A stretch of DNA of 64,000 nt, from NCBI RefSeq assembly GCF_018446385.1, contig NC_055996.1, positions 14,557,317 to 14,621,316 of the forward strand. Direction: 5' to 3'. This document shows positions 23,051-34,695 of the stretch, one piece after another; the first letter of the stretch is position 1, and each line of letters starts with the position of its first letter. Position numbers and translations under genes: made by a program. Under the pieces are notes generated by a model. It was not told the DNA's origin. It ran no database searches and was given only the letters and a program-made list of their open reading frames with translations. This DNA is from Zingiber officinale. Lineage: Eukaryota > Streptophyta > Magnoliopsida > Zingiberales > Zingiberaceae.

Positions 23051-23224
23051 GGACTCACTTTAGAAGTCTGTATGTCAGAAGGATCATTTTGTTGATCTTC
23101 CTTTTATTTTGTAGCTTTTGATTTGTTGATGCCTTATAATGACTATCTTCCTTATTTTGTCAGTCTTATAGAATTTGTAACTTTTACTTTTAATGTTGAA
23201 CGATGGGTTGATCTATCTAAGCAT

Positions 23225-23620
23225 TGTAGAAACATGTTGTAGTGCTACGATTTCATAGCTGCTATAACACAAGTTTGACGTTGTAGTAGCTACAAAATCA
23301 TAGTTGCTACAATATGATTCGTAGCTTGTATAAATATGTTGTAGCAACTACTGTTCAACACAAGTTTGACGTTGTAGCAGCTACAAAACTATAGTTGTTA
23401 CAATATAGTTTGCAGCTTGTACAAACACGTTCTAGCAGCTACAATTTCGTAGTTACTACAACATAGGTTTGACATTGCAACATTTACAAAATTGTAGCTG
23501 TTACAATGCGGTTCAAAGTTTGTACAAATAGGTTGTAGCAGCTACAGTTCTATAGTTGCAACAACGTGGTTCAAGTTTGATGTTGTAGCAGCTATAGAAT
23601 TGTAGCTGCTACAATGTATT
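23225..23620. repeat. Second hairpin array of MULE-A, about eight units
   Basis: Units such as GTTGTAGCAGCTATAGAATT followed by GTAGCTGCTACAA, separated by CAAGTTTGA or TTGTACAAATA spacers. Arms match the first array (16.5-17.5 kb) and the termini, but spacers differ. Units are more diverged than in the first array. Confidence 0.65.
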
Positions 23621-23639
23621 TGTTCAAATTGAAAATATT

Positions 23640-24164
23640 TAAGTAGTAGACCATAACCACAACCGTAGAAGTATAGAACAAATATTCAAAAGAACCATCG
23701 AGATTAAACAATGAAATAAATGACACTAATTGCAACTTAGACAATATACATTAGGAACTAATTCCAACATATTATAATTAACGGAACACAACCACTAATT
23801 ACAACAGATTATAGTTAATTGATACAAATAACTGTTTGAATTTGACCATCTAATACACACAACATTGAAAGCATTATGTACTTCAAAAGATATAGAACTA
23901 GAGCATATTGTTAGAACCTACAACAATAAAGATAATTATTAACTAAAAATTTTAAATTAATAAACCATTATAATTAAATGAAATGAAACTTTGATAGTAC
24001 CAGTTATAGATGTCAACTCTTCTTTATATGTATCGTCATAACTGTTATGATAATTATCTATACTTGATTTGACAATCAACACATCATCACATTTAGAAAA
24101 ATTTCTAAAATTACTTTATTTGTAAATAAAATTATTAGACAAATGTAAAATTAATCGACACATA
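23640..24164. other. AT-rich MULE-A interior downstream of the transposase
   Basis: No gene seen. Probably the transposase 3' region or a last intron: a GTATGTG donor on the minus strand follows the coding piece at about 24,165. Confidence 0.4.
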
Positions 24165-24486
24165 CCCTTGTTGCAAAATTAGATAGTTGCGCTTGTCATG
24201 TGACTCACCTCGATGTTTGCATCCATGATACAATCGGTACTTTGAGATTGACTTTTCCTTTGATGGTTTCAATTTCTTTCCATATTCTTTTGTTCTTACT
24301 TAAGAAGGATCAAGAATAATAGGGGCTCCATCCATTGATTTATTCCTTTAACTTTCATTGTAGTATTTTCTACCAATGTTCATCTCTTGAAGTTTGTTGT
24401 AGATACAATATTCAAATTATTTATCTAAGAAGTTTGTCCTCTCAACAGTCAAAGATGCATCATCAATTAATATTGACGCTTTATAG
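24165..24486 (-). pseudogene. FAR1-type MULE transposase, C-terminal piece
   Basis: Minus-strand frames read YKASILIDDASLTVERT, then (after a stop) an EYGKKLKPSKEKSISKYRL stretch and a zinc-knuckle-like HGCKHRGESHDKRN. The two outer positions of the knuckle, normally cysteine, read tyrosine. This is the normal C-terminal order of FAR1/Jittery-type proteins and continues the piece at 28,073-28,238, from which it is separated by an inserted LTR element. Several stops; non-functional. Confidence 0.65.
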
Positions 24487-25341
24487 TGATCCGGTGGTAA
24501 GACCGGAGGGCCCTCATAAGGGAAAGTCCAGCGACACGTGGAGGACGGCAGTCAAAGGGGGGGGGGGGTCAATCCCATGGACTCGAAGAGCAGGCGGGAC
24601 ATGCCGATCACCAGGCAATGCCCCCCTATTCGAAGGGACAACCATCTGACCGGGAGCCCATATTTCCATATGGCCGAGTGGATAATCCGCCCGGCCGCGA
24701 TACAACGCACGACTGAAGGCCGAGCCGTTTGCCTGGTTGACCAGGGTCTCAGGCGATACGAGCCGAGCGGACGGACGACCCTCAACCTTCCCGGACGGAC
24801 GACCACCTATGCCGGACCAGAGAAGAATGCTCTAGCCGAGCGGCTTGATGGTCAATCCGAGAAGAGGAAGTCAAAGAGGAGAGGATAGTGTGAACGTCAT
24901 CTCAGTAACCCCTGTTGCTGACAACAGGCATGTTCGAAGACCAGACCATACTCAGTATGGTGCGATCAAATGTTCTGCTGTCCCATCAAGGAGACGCTCA
25001 GACTGTAGCGGTATGGAGTCAGACATGCTCTTCTGACAAGCCCATGTTGCGGTATGGGATATGACACATGTACACCTCGCTTTGTGTGCACCAAGTTCCC
25101 GTGGCTCTATATAAAGGCCATTAGACTTCACCAGAGAAAGGCAATCAAGGATCACTGGAGCCACTTTCTTACTGTTCATCTTTCTGACTTGAGCGTCGGA
25201 GGGTCGCCGCCGGGAACCCTTTCCCGGGCCGACTTTTTTGCAGGTTCGCCGGAAGTTTACACAAGCGGTCGAAGATCTACGTCAGCAACCGGAGAGCGCC
25301 ACGTGCCCAACGTCCGTTGATTCAGCTTTCGGACAGGATCA
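24487..25341 (+). repeat. 5' LTR of family D
   Basis: 855 bp. Contains a G13-like run near 24,559, a TATA box CTATATAAAGG near 25,109, and the terminal CGGACAGGATCA followed by the primer-binding site. Overlapping open frames on both strands here (24,335-25,320) are side effects of GC-rich LTR sequence. Confidence 0.7.
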
Positions 25342-25386
25342 ATTTGGCGCCGTCTGTGGAAACGCACCTGCATCCGACCGGAAGCA

Positions 25387-25581
25387 ATGGACGAAGCTGG
25401 ACGACCGCATACGGTGATGCTCTCCACGGAGGATCTCGACGCTCTGATCGAGGCAAGAGCGGTTAAGCTTGTGGAGCAACAGAAACAGAAGACGCAAGCC
25501 GAGCGGATGGAGCAACAAGCGACGTCAGAGTCAGGAGGCCGAGTTTCGACCGGAGAACATCTCACCAAGGGGCCGAGATAA
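25387..25581 (+). pseudogene. Truncated gag-like start of family D
   Basis: 64 codons beginning MDEAGRPHTVMLSTEDLDAL and rich in E, Q and K (KLVEQQKQKTQAERMEQQ), located 28 bp after the primer-binding site as expected for gag. The frame ends far short of a usual gag and the tandem repeat begins soon after, so no capsid domain is encoded. Confidence 0.45.
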
Positions 25582-25810
25582 CGATCCGATCGGCATTCAA
25601 GGGGAAAGAGGATGGCCGAGCGAACCACCTCCAGCCGTACCGAGCTGGGTGAAAGGTGTGCCGATTTAATTCATTTTATGTGTGTCTTGGTTGCCTGTGT
25701 CCTTTTAATGCAGGAGGCAAAGTGATAAAACGCATTTTGGAATTATTGGCCGAACGGCCGACTACACGAAGACCACGTGCCGCTCGGACCGTGTTGAAAT
25801 TAGCCTTGAA

Positions 25811-26920
25811 GGCCGTCGAGCTCCGACGTTAAAAATCGAGAGACGAGCCGGCATCTATAAATCATCCGAGCGGAAGACCGTCGAGCTCCGACGTTAAAAA
25901 TCGAGAGACGAGCCGGCGTCTATAAACCCCCCGAGCGGAAGATAGTCGAGCTCCAACGTTAAAAATCTAGAGACAAGCCGACGTCTATAAACCCCCCGAG
26001 CGGAAGACCGTCGAGCTCCGACGTTAAAAATCGAGAGACGAACCGGCGTCTATAAACCCCGGAAGGCGCCGAGCTCGGCGTTAAAATCGAGACAAGCCGG
26101 CGTCTATAAACCCTCGGCGGAAGACCGCCGAGCTCCGACGTTAAAAATCAAGAGACGAACCGGCGTCTATAAACCCTCCGGCGGAAGGCCGCCGAGCTCC
26201 GGCGTTAAAAATCGAGAGGCGAGTCGACGTCTATAAATCATCCGGCGGAAGACCGTCGAGGTCCGACGTTAAAATCGAGAGCCGGCGTCTATAAATCATC
26301 CTAGCGGAAGACCGCCGAGCTCGGCGTTAAAATCGAGAGGGCGTCTATAAACCCTCCGGCGGAAGACCGCCGAGCTCCGACGTTAAAATCGAGAGACGAG
26401 CCGACTTCTATAAACCCTCCGGCGGAAGGCCGAGCTCCGACGTTAAAAATCGAGAGGCGAGCCGACGCCTAAACCCCCCGGCGGAAGACCGCCGAGCTCC
26501 GGCGTTAAAAATCGAGAGGCGAGCCGCGTCTAAACCCCCCGAGCGGAAGACCGTCGAGCTCCGACGTTAAAAATTGAGAGACGAGCCGGCGTCTATAAAT
26601 CATTCGAGCGGAAGACCGTCGAGCTTTGACGTTAAAAATCGAGAGACGAGCCGGCGTCTATAAACCCCCCGAGTGGAAGACCGTCGAGCTCCGACGTTAA
26701 AAATTGAGAGACGAGTCGGCGTCTATAAACCCCCCGAGCGGAAGACCGTCGAGCTCCGACGTTAAAAATCGAGAGACGAGCCGGCGTCTATAAGCCCCCC
26801 GAGCAGAAGACCGTCGAGCTCCGACGTTAAAAATCGAGAGTCGAGCCGGCGACTATAAACCCTCCGAGCGGAAGACCGTCGAGCTCCGACGTTAAAAATC
26901 GAGAGTCGCACCGGCACTAC
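25811..26920 (+). repeat. Tandem repeat, about 18 copies of 60-66 bp
   Basis: Unit core: GAAGACCGTCGAGCTCCGAC, then GTTAAAAATCGAGAG, GACGAGCCGGCGTC, and TATAAACCCCCCGAGCG. Most units hold a TATAAA. A middle group (about 26,050-26,500) has shorter or altered units. The array fills most of the interior of family D. The minus-strand frame at 26,762-26,947 is a product of the repeat. Confidence 0.85.
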
Positions 26921-26978
26921 GAGCGTCCAGTCAGTCGGACTATGCACCTCCTTCGACTAGACTTGAAAGGGAGGCATG

Positions 26979-28072
26979 TGATCCGGTGGTAAGGACGGGG
27001 GACCCTCATGGGCGGAGGGTCAAAGACACGTGGAGGTCAACCCCAAGTTCGTGCCGAAAGGAAGCATGCCGGGCCGAACAGAAGCATGCCGGGCCGAACG
27101 GAAGGATGCTGGGCCGAACGGAAGGATGTCGGGCCGAACGGAAGCATGCCGGGACGAACGGAAGCATGCCGGGCCGAACGGAAGGATGCCGCGCCGAACG
27201 GAAGCATGTCGGGCCGAACGGAAGCATGCCGTGCCGAACAGAAGCATGCCAGACCGAACGAAAGGGTGCCACGCCGAACGGAAGGATGCCGCACCGAACG
27301 GAAGCATGCCAGGCCGAACTGAAGCATGCCGGGCCGAACGGAAGCATGCCGGGCCGAACGGAAGCATGCCGGGCCGAACGGAAGGATGCCGGGCCGACCT
27401 GACATTTGGCCAGGAGCTTCCCGGGCCGGACAGAAGGCAACCCGACCATGGGCGGGTTTCCGACGCTCATAGTGAAAAGGGTCACCGGGCCGAGCGGATA
27501 GCCTGCTCGGCCGAAGCATAAAGCATCGTTGCTGTGGAACACTCTCAGTTGAGCACCCGGTCGGACCTATGCCTGCCGAGCGGATGAATGCTTGGCGTTA
27601 GGAAAAAGGAGACAAAGGCAAGGGGACATTAGGGAACATCATTTTCTGACAGCAGGCATGTTCGACGACCAAGCCATACATAAAATCGTACGACGAAAGG
27701 ACCTGCTGTCCCATCAAAGAGGTGATCAGACTGTATAGTATGATGTCAGGTATGTTCCTCCGACAAGCCCATGCTAAGGTATGGTACCAGGACACGTGTA
27801 CGCATCGGTAAATGTGCCCGAGCCTCCCCACAGCTCTATATAAGAGCCTTCATACTTCGCTAGAGGTATTCATTCTTAGATATTCGAAGCCACCTCTTTG
27901 TTGCCCACTTGCCTGACTTGAGCGTCAGAGGGTCGTCGCCGAGAACCCCTTCCCAGCCCGACTTCTTTGCAGGTTCGCCGGAGCGCCGTCCGACCGGCCG
28001 AAGATCTACGTCAGCGACAAGGAGAGCGCCACGTGCCCAGCGTCCATTGATTCAGCGATTCGGACAGGATCA
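26979..28072 (+). repeat. 3' LTR of family D with a 20-bp minisatellite
   Basis: Starts and ends as the 5' LTR does but is about 240 bp longer and clearly diverged from it. TATA box CTATATAAG near 27,835. A 20-bp minisatellite occupies 27,050-27,400 and has no counterpart in the 5' LTR, so the LTRs either diverged strongly or came together by recombination. Confidence 0.65.
27052..27396. repeat. 20-bp minisatellite, about 17 copies
   Basis: Consensus GCCGAACGGAAGCATGCCGG with single-base variants (CATGCC/GATGCC, CGG/CAG). Because 20 is not a multiple of 3 and the unit has no stop in any frame, long open frames appear in several frames on both strands (all repeating GRTEACRAERK-like or SVRPGMLPFGPACF-like text); none is a gene. 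Confidence 0.9.
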
Positions 28073-28238
28073 ATTTAACCTCATGTGTCCTAACATCAAA
28101 AACATTTATGGATGATCGATGAAGTTTTGCTCCTCCAAAGCATATATTGCTCCAACCTTTGCATCTTGTGTCTATCATTTTAGTATATATCTTATCAGGC
28201 AAATGAAATACTTGGTTGATAAGAAAAAATGTCAACAT
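28073..28238 (-). pseudogene. FAR1-type MULE transposase, third piece
   Basis: Minus-strand frames read HMLTFFLINQVFHLPDKI, then in a shifted frame a KRWTQDAKVGA-like and NFIDHPQMF-like stretch. This follows directly on FMAFHVGI of the piece at 30,643-31,006 once the solo LTR and one ATGCC copy are removed, and matches the region after the SWIM zinc finger of FAR1-type proteins. Confidence 0.65.
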
Positions 28239-28243
28239 ATGCC

Positions 28244-30637
28244 TGTTAGAGTGTATACTGAAAGCCTAAGCTTTTGTTAACATTTATTTTGAATAAAGAA
28301 TCACATTTGGTCAAATTATCTACATTTGTTTGTAGTTGTTCAATTAATTTATATTGTAGATAACATAGTATGTGGTGTCACATACAGAAGATAATGTTAT
28401 CAGTACCTTATAAATTATAAACAGTAGCTCACAACCAAAATGGAAAGGAACAAACCATTGGAAGGTCGTAGTGTAATTAGGTATTAGTTTATCTTAACTA
28501 TATAATTACACTAGTACACTCAGAGTGTATTGAGTAGGACCATCAGAGGTCGTTTCTTTTATACTGACTTTATAAAGGAACAAAGACCTCAGTTATTATG
28601 GAAGTGTGTGCTCTTAATCCTAATATAATAGCAAGCACATATATTTGATATTTATTTCTTTAATTTATCAATGGGTGAGATTTAGTTTGATAAATCAATA
28701 AACCCGATAAGTTGGGAAATGATATCACTTATAGTGTGTATTGTTGATTATAGAAGGAAACTGTGTCCTAGTGATCTATGTTGATAATGTCCCCAAGAAA
28801 AGCTCATAAGGATTGTCATATTAAACCCTGCAGGTGAACTTAGTCCGACATGACGATAAGGTTGAGTGGTACTATTCTTGGACTAAGATATTAATTAAAT
28901 GAGTTGTCAGTAACTCGCTTAATTAGTGGACATTCGACATCTTAAACACAGGGAGACTAACATACTCATAATAAGAAGGAGCCCAAAAATGTAATTTGGA
29001 ATTGGTGCGGTAGTTCAATAATAGTTCTCTAGTGGAATGAATTATTATTGATAAAATTAAGTTGTGTGTTCGGGGCGAACACGGGATGTTTAATTTTATC
29101 GGGAGATCAAAACCAATTCCTCCTCTCAGTCCCTATCATAGCCTCTTATTTATAGAGTACCATACCCACCTTCATACCCATGGTGTAGGGGCCGGCCAAG
29201 CTAGCTTGTGGATCAAGCTAAGGCCGGCCAAACCTTGGTCTATGGGTGGCCGACCCTAGCTTGAACCCAAGCTTAGGTGGCCGACCCTATTAAATTAGAA
29301 AAGAATTTTAATTTTAAAATTTTTTTATGTGAAAAATATAATTTATTGGAGATATTAAAAATTAAAATATGTCTTTTATAAGGATCTACAAAATATTAAA
29401 AAAAGAGATTAAATCTCTTTCCTTATTTGTAGATTGGAAAGATATTTTATTTTCTCTTTGTAAATTATTCACATGTTGAAAAATTAAAATTATAGAAATT
29501 TATTTTTATCAACCATGAAGGGATTTTAAAGGAAATTTTATTTTTTTTAAATTTTCCGAAGACAAATAAGGAATTTTAATTGTTGATTGAAAATTGCCTT
29601 GTTTGCTCTCCATGAGGTGGCCGGCCATGACATGAAGAATTAGGAAATTTTGTTTAATTTTTCTTAATTAATTCATGTCAAGGAAAGTTAAGAAAATTTT
29701 ATTGAAATTAAATTTCCTTATTTGCCAAAGCTAAGGATTATAAAAGAGGGGGTTTTGGGAGCCTTCAAGGTGAACAACCTCTATTATTTTCTCCCTCTTT
29801 TCTTCCTTGGTGTGGCGGGCCTCCTTCTTTTCTCTTCTCTCCATCTTGTGGCCGAACCTCTCGTCCTCCTTGGAGATCAAGTGGTGGCCGGATTTTAGCT
29901 TGGAGAAGAAGGAGAGAAAGCTTACATCCCTTGGAGCTTGGTTGGTGGAAAAAGATCTACATCTTTTGGAAGCATAGTGCTTGGCCGAAACTTGAAGAAA
30001 GGAGAAGAAGGTGCTTTGGTGGTTTCTCATCTCGGAAGATCGTTGCCCACACAATGTTCGAGGTTAGAAGAGAAATACGGTAGAAGACCTAGAGGTTTTT
30101 GCTTGCAAAAGAAAAGGTATACTAGTATTTAATTTCCGCATCATACTAGTTTTATCTTCATGTAAAAATACCAAATACAAGATGCATGCGATTCTAGCAT
30201 TTCGAATTTGTTTTCGATGTTGTGTTCTTTTGTTTTTCTTTTCCTTGTGATTTGATTGTTCTTTTCGGTTGACCTAAAGTTATTTAAGGAAATTAAATAT
30301 TAGCTTTCCTTAAAAGGCTTTGTCTAGGCGGTGGTGGTTGTTCCCATATCCAAGAAGGCCATGTGCCTCGCCATGCAGTCCTGGAAGCCAATTTTGGAAA
30401 ATAATATTTAATGGAATTAATAACCTAGGTGATTTGGATCGAACGTGTTAAGTTCTGCAGGAGATCCAAGTCTAAACCTAAAAGAACAAGTAAATTAAAC
30501 TTTGGATCAAACGTGTTAAGTTCCGCAGACTATCCAAGTTTAATTTAAAAGAACACATGGTAGCTAGGAAAGGTTTAGACCTTTGTACAAAATTTTTGTA
30601 CAGTGGAACCATTAGGTTTTTCGAGTAGCAACCAACA
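28244..30637 (+). mobile_element. Solo LTR, copia family A
   Basis: 2,394 bp from TGTTAGAGTGTATACTG to ...GTAGCAACCAACA with a perfect target duplication ATGCC at 28,239-28,243 and 30,638-30,642. Closely similar to 57,877-60,494, including the GTACAAAATTTTTGTAC palindrome near 30,587, GGCGGTGGTGGTTGTTCCCA, and TATA box ATTATAAAAGAGGGG near 29,737. Insertion interrupts the FAR1-type transposase frame. Open frames in it (for example 29,731-30,132) are LTR leader sequence. Confidence 0.9.
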
Positions 30638-30642
30638 ATGCC

Positions 30643-31006
30643 TACATGGAATGCCATAAAACTCAAATTTTCTCTAGCTACCGTATATGTAGTCCCTTTG
30701 TTTGTCATGTGTGAGGACTCTTAGTTTGGATGAAGAACAACTTTAAAAATTCATCACATAGTAAACTACTAAACTCATTTAGATGTTTTTGTTGCATATG
30801 ATAATTATGACTCTTACTCATTTGACTTTAAAACTCATCCCATTTATTTTTTGTGTACACCTTAACTATTTGGGTTTCCATTAGCTAGTTTATCTTAATC
30901 CTAAGATGACCATTCATATCAACATGGTCAGCAATTAACTCATTGTGTCTTTAGTGTCTTAATACCCTATTGAAATGGATGATAGAATTCATCAATGTTC
31001 TTATTT
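30643..31006 (-). pseudogene. FAR1-type MULE transposase, second piece
   Basis: After removal of the copia element, the reading ...FFKRYVS at 40.36 kb continues here with NKN, a broken DFIIHFN-like helix and WPMETQIV-like text (with stops and small shifts), then TKGTTYTVARENLSFMAFHV, the start of the SWIM finger region. Order and spacing match FAR1/Jittery-type transposases. Confidence 0.65.
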
Positions 31007-31011
31007 GAGAC

Positions 31012-32862
31012 TGTTGGGTTTTTCGGGCCGCGAAAACCGCTTTTCGCGTCGCGAAAACCCCGAATCACCCAAAGCCGTAGATCCGTGCAAGGAAAACCGA
31101 ACGAAAATTACGAGTACGAGTTTTAAATATCTAGATCTACTCCTAGATCTATGTGTTAAGAAGTATACCTTGAAGCGTGCCCTTTCGCGTTCCCGCTCGT
31201 CCAAGGAATTGCCGGATCTCTAGACCGTCAAGCGTCGGTCCTCTAGAAGTATCCACACGGACACGTAGGTGGAGAAAACCTCACACAAAGGTGTGCTAGC
31301 ACCTTGGTAAGATTCGGCCAAGCAAGGAGGAGAGGGAGAGGAAGAGCTTGAGGAAGAAGAAGGAGTAATCACTTGAATGAGCAAATTGAATTTCTCATTC
31401 AATCAAAAGTGGCCGGCCACTCTCTATTGTAACTCCCCTCATTAATGCATTAAGTTGTCATCAAGGAGATAATGTAACCTCCATGAGGTTGCACTCACTA
31501 GTAACTCCCATGAGGTGGCACATCATGATGATGTGGAACATCATCATTGGTCCACCTAATGCCAACTCACCAATGAGGTGGCAAAAGGTCAAGTCAAAAT
31601 TAACCTTTGGTCTTCCTTCTTAAGTCAAGTCAAACTTGACCCAATCTCTTCCATGGTTGATCTAATCTAACCATTTGATTCAAGCCAACTTAATATAATG
31701 AATCTAATTCATTTAATTAAATTGATTCAATGAGTCAAAATCTAAATTAGACTCATTGAACACATGAATCAACTTGAGTCGAACTCAAGTTAGCCCAATT
31801 AGGATTACTCTTAATCCAATTTGATTTATCAAATGAATCTAATCCTCTTGGTTCATCATATGAACATAATCTCCATCTAATTATCCTAAGTGTGTGACCC
31901 TATAGGTTCTTGTAACGTTGACAATGCCCTAAACCCATTTAGGAGCATAAGTAATGAGCGGTATCTAGCAACACATCATTACTACCCAAGTTACAAGAAT
32001 GTCGAGATCCGACATCACCTTGTGACTACTAATTGTGACTCCTCACAATATATGACAAGTGTCCTTCTATCCTAGACATCTAGATTGATCAATGTGAGGT
32101 ATAGACCGTGTCATCCTCTGACCAATCTAAATCTTGAACTCCAAGTAGACTCACTAAATCAAATGAGCTCAATATCCTATATTGACTCATTTGGGCATGG
32201 CCATGCACTTCGTGGTCTCACTCTATCAAGAATATCGATGTCGCTCCAGTCATATAGGAGGGATAGATCTCATCTACATCACTCACATCCCTCTGCATAA
32301 TTCGTTACATATCCAGTAATCGCCGTTATAGTCCACCCAGTTACGGGTGACGTTTGACGAAACCAAAGTACATAACTCCTTATGTAGGGATCTATGGTGA
32401 CTTCAGGTCTAAGGACTAGTAGTCATACTAATAGCCACATGAGAAAGTATATGACACTCATATAACGATCCATGATACTTTCTCATGGCGGGTCATTCAG
32501 TATACATTCTCTAATGTATACCCATGTGTCAATTTGATATCTCTATATCCATGACTTGTGAGATCAAGTCATCGAGTTGACCTACATGCTAGTCTTATTA
32601 CATTAACATTGTCCCTGAATGTTAATACTCGACTAGGAATGATTAAGAGTAGTGTTCCCTATATCATCTCACTATCGGTTCAACTAACCAATTGATATAG
32701 GTGAGAACCATCTACTCAAGGACATTATTATACTTAGTTTATTTGGCACCAATACAAGTAAGTATAATAACCAAAATCCAAATGCCTTTATTAATATACA
32801 AGAATATGATACAATGAGTACATACAATCATCAAATGATTGGCTCTAGGGCTCTAACTAACA
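31012..32862 (-). repeat. 3' LTR of family B copia
   Basis: 1,851 bp; minus-strand ends TGTTAGTTAGAGCC ... CCCAACA. Nearly identical to 38,500-40,350. Open frames at 30,975-31,402 and 31,890-32,300 recur in the other LTR at 38,390-38,890 and 39,378-39,788 and are not genes. Confidence 0.95.
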
Positions 32863-32876
32863 ATCTCCCACTAGCA

Positions 32877-34694
32877 CTAGTGCCAATCAGTATAGGCTAT
32901 AAGGTCTAATGACCTAGTGTGACCATCATGCTTTATCTGTGCCAAAGCCTTGGTCAAGGGATCTACAATGTTAGCCTCTGTAGGTACTCTGCAAATCTTC
33001 ACATCTCCTCTATCGATAATCTCTCGAATGAGATGGAAGCTCCGTAGTATGTGCTTGGTCCGCTGGTGTGAGCGAGGTTCCTTCGCCTGTGCTATAGCTC
33101 CATTGTTGTCACAATAGAGCTCAACTGGGTCAGCGATGCTAGGAACCACCCCAAGTTCAGTGATGAACTTGCGGATCCAAACTGCCTCCTTTGCTGCCTC
33201 TGATGCAGCAATATACTCGGATTCTGTTGTAGAATCAGCTACTGTATCTTGCTTCGAACTCTTCTAGCTGACAGCACCACCATTAATGCAAAATACGAAC
33301 CCCGACTACGATCTATAGTCATCCTGGTCGGTCTGGAAGCTAGCATCACTGTAACCCTTTACAGCTAGCTCATCATTGCCTCCATATATCAAGAAATATT
33401 CTTTAGTCCTTCTTAAGTACTTAAGAATATTCTTGACTGCTATCCAGTGACTTTCACCTGGATCTGACTGGTATCTGCTCGTCATGCTCAAAGCATACGA
33501 GACATCAGGTCGAGTACATAACATGGCGTACATGATCGATCCTATGGCTGAGGCATAAGGGATTTGATCCATGCGGTCTCTCTCCTCTCTAGAAGAGGGA
33601 CCTTGAGTCTTCGAAAGACTCACGCCATGTGACATCGGCAGAAATCCCTTCTTGGAGTTCTGCATGGAAAACCGAAGGAGTACCTTGTCAATATATATAC
33701 TCTGACTTAGGCCAAGCAATCTCTTAGATCTATCTCTATAGATCTGTATCCCTAGAATGCGGGATGCCTCACCTAAGTCCTTCATTGAGAAGCAACTCCC
33801 TAGCCAGGTCTTGACAGACTGAAGCATAGGGATGTCCTTCCCAATGAGTAGTATGTCATCCACATACAATATGAGGAAGACAACTATATCCCCTACAACC
33901 TTCTTGTAGACACAAGGCTCATCTTCATTCTTGATGAAACCAAACTGTTTGATTGCATCATCGAATCGAAGATTCCAGCTCCGAGAAGCTTGCTTTAGTC
34001 CATAAATGGACCTATGCAGCTTGCATACTCTGCTAGTATGCCGTGGATCTACAAAACCCTCAAGTTGTGTCATGTACACATCCTCGAGCAGGTTTCCATT
34101 CAGAAACGCGGTTTTGACATCCATCTGCCATATCTCATAGTCATGGTAGGCTGCAATAGCAAGCATGATCCGAATGGACTTAAACATCGCTACTGGAGAA
34201 AAGGTTTCATCATAGTCAATACCATGAATCTGCTTGAAACCTTTAGCTACCAAGCGACCCTTATAGATAAGTCCATCCATGTCAGTCTTTCTCTTAAAGA
34301 CCCACTTACACCCAATGGATTTTACCCCTTCAGGTGGATCAACCAAAGTCCATACTTGGTTGGTGTACATGGATTCCATTTCGGATCTCATGGCCTCTAG
34401 CCATTTCTCGGAATCTGGTCTCATCACAACTTCCTGATAGGTGGTAGGCTCATCCTCTATGAGCATAACGTCATCATGGTCAGACAAGAGAAATGAGTAT
34501 CTCTCAGGCTGACGACGTACCCTATCAGACCTGCGAAGAGGTATGTCTACTTGAACCGGTTGTTGTTCCTCAACTCCTTGTGGAACAGCATCAACCACAA
34601 CACTTTGTGGTTCCAGTTCAATTTCCATCGAGGCATCAGTGCTATTGTTCGCATCTTGAACTTCTTCAAGATCGAACGCGCTCCCACTAGTCTT
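32877..34694 (-). pseudogene. Copia reverse transcriptase and RNase H
   Basis: Frame from about 34,694 through the ATG at 34,628. RT begins around WLEAMRSEMESMYTNQVW and KWVFKRKTDMDG, contains the catalytic LYVDDILLIG, and is followed by the linker and RNase H start KGYSDASFQTDQ. TAG stops fall at 33,306-33,308 and 33,264-33,266, both in the RNase H domain, then the same frame continues ELYCDNNGAIAQAKEPRSHQ, HILRSFHLIREII and ends at 32,877. The two stops sit where family members normally have Q and W. The frame is shifted by one relative to the integrase frame upstream. Confidence 0.9.
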
Positions 34695-34695
34695 T

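Larger units (their letters stand above)
24487..28072 (+). mobile_element. Pol-less LTR retrotransposon (family D) with satellite-like interior
   Basis: Two LTRs (24,487-25,341 and 26,979-28,072) start TGATCCGGTGGTAAG and end CGGACAGGATCA. A primer-binding site TGGCGCCGTCTGTGG (25,345-25,359) and a purine tract TTGAAAGGGAGGCATG (26,963-26,978) sit where they should. The interior is only about 1.6 kb: a 64-codon gag-like start and about 18 copies of a ~62-bp repeat; no protease, RT or integrase. The primer site resembles Ty3/gypsy elements of the Tat/Ogre branch. The insertion splits the FAR1 transposase frame. Flanking 5-mers TATAG and ATTTA do not match, so the duplication is lost or the LTRs recombined. 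The LTRs differ in length and content. Confidence 0.7.

Noticed and set aside
27006..27542. Long open frames of up to 178 codons on both strands with a repetitive GRTEACRAERK-like or SVRPGMLPFGP-like sequence
   Set aside because: They are a product of a 20-bp stop-free minisatellite; every frame is open and no start, codon bias or domain favours one.
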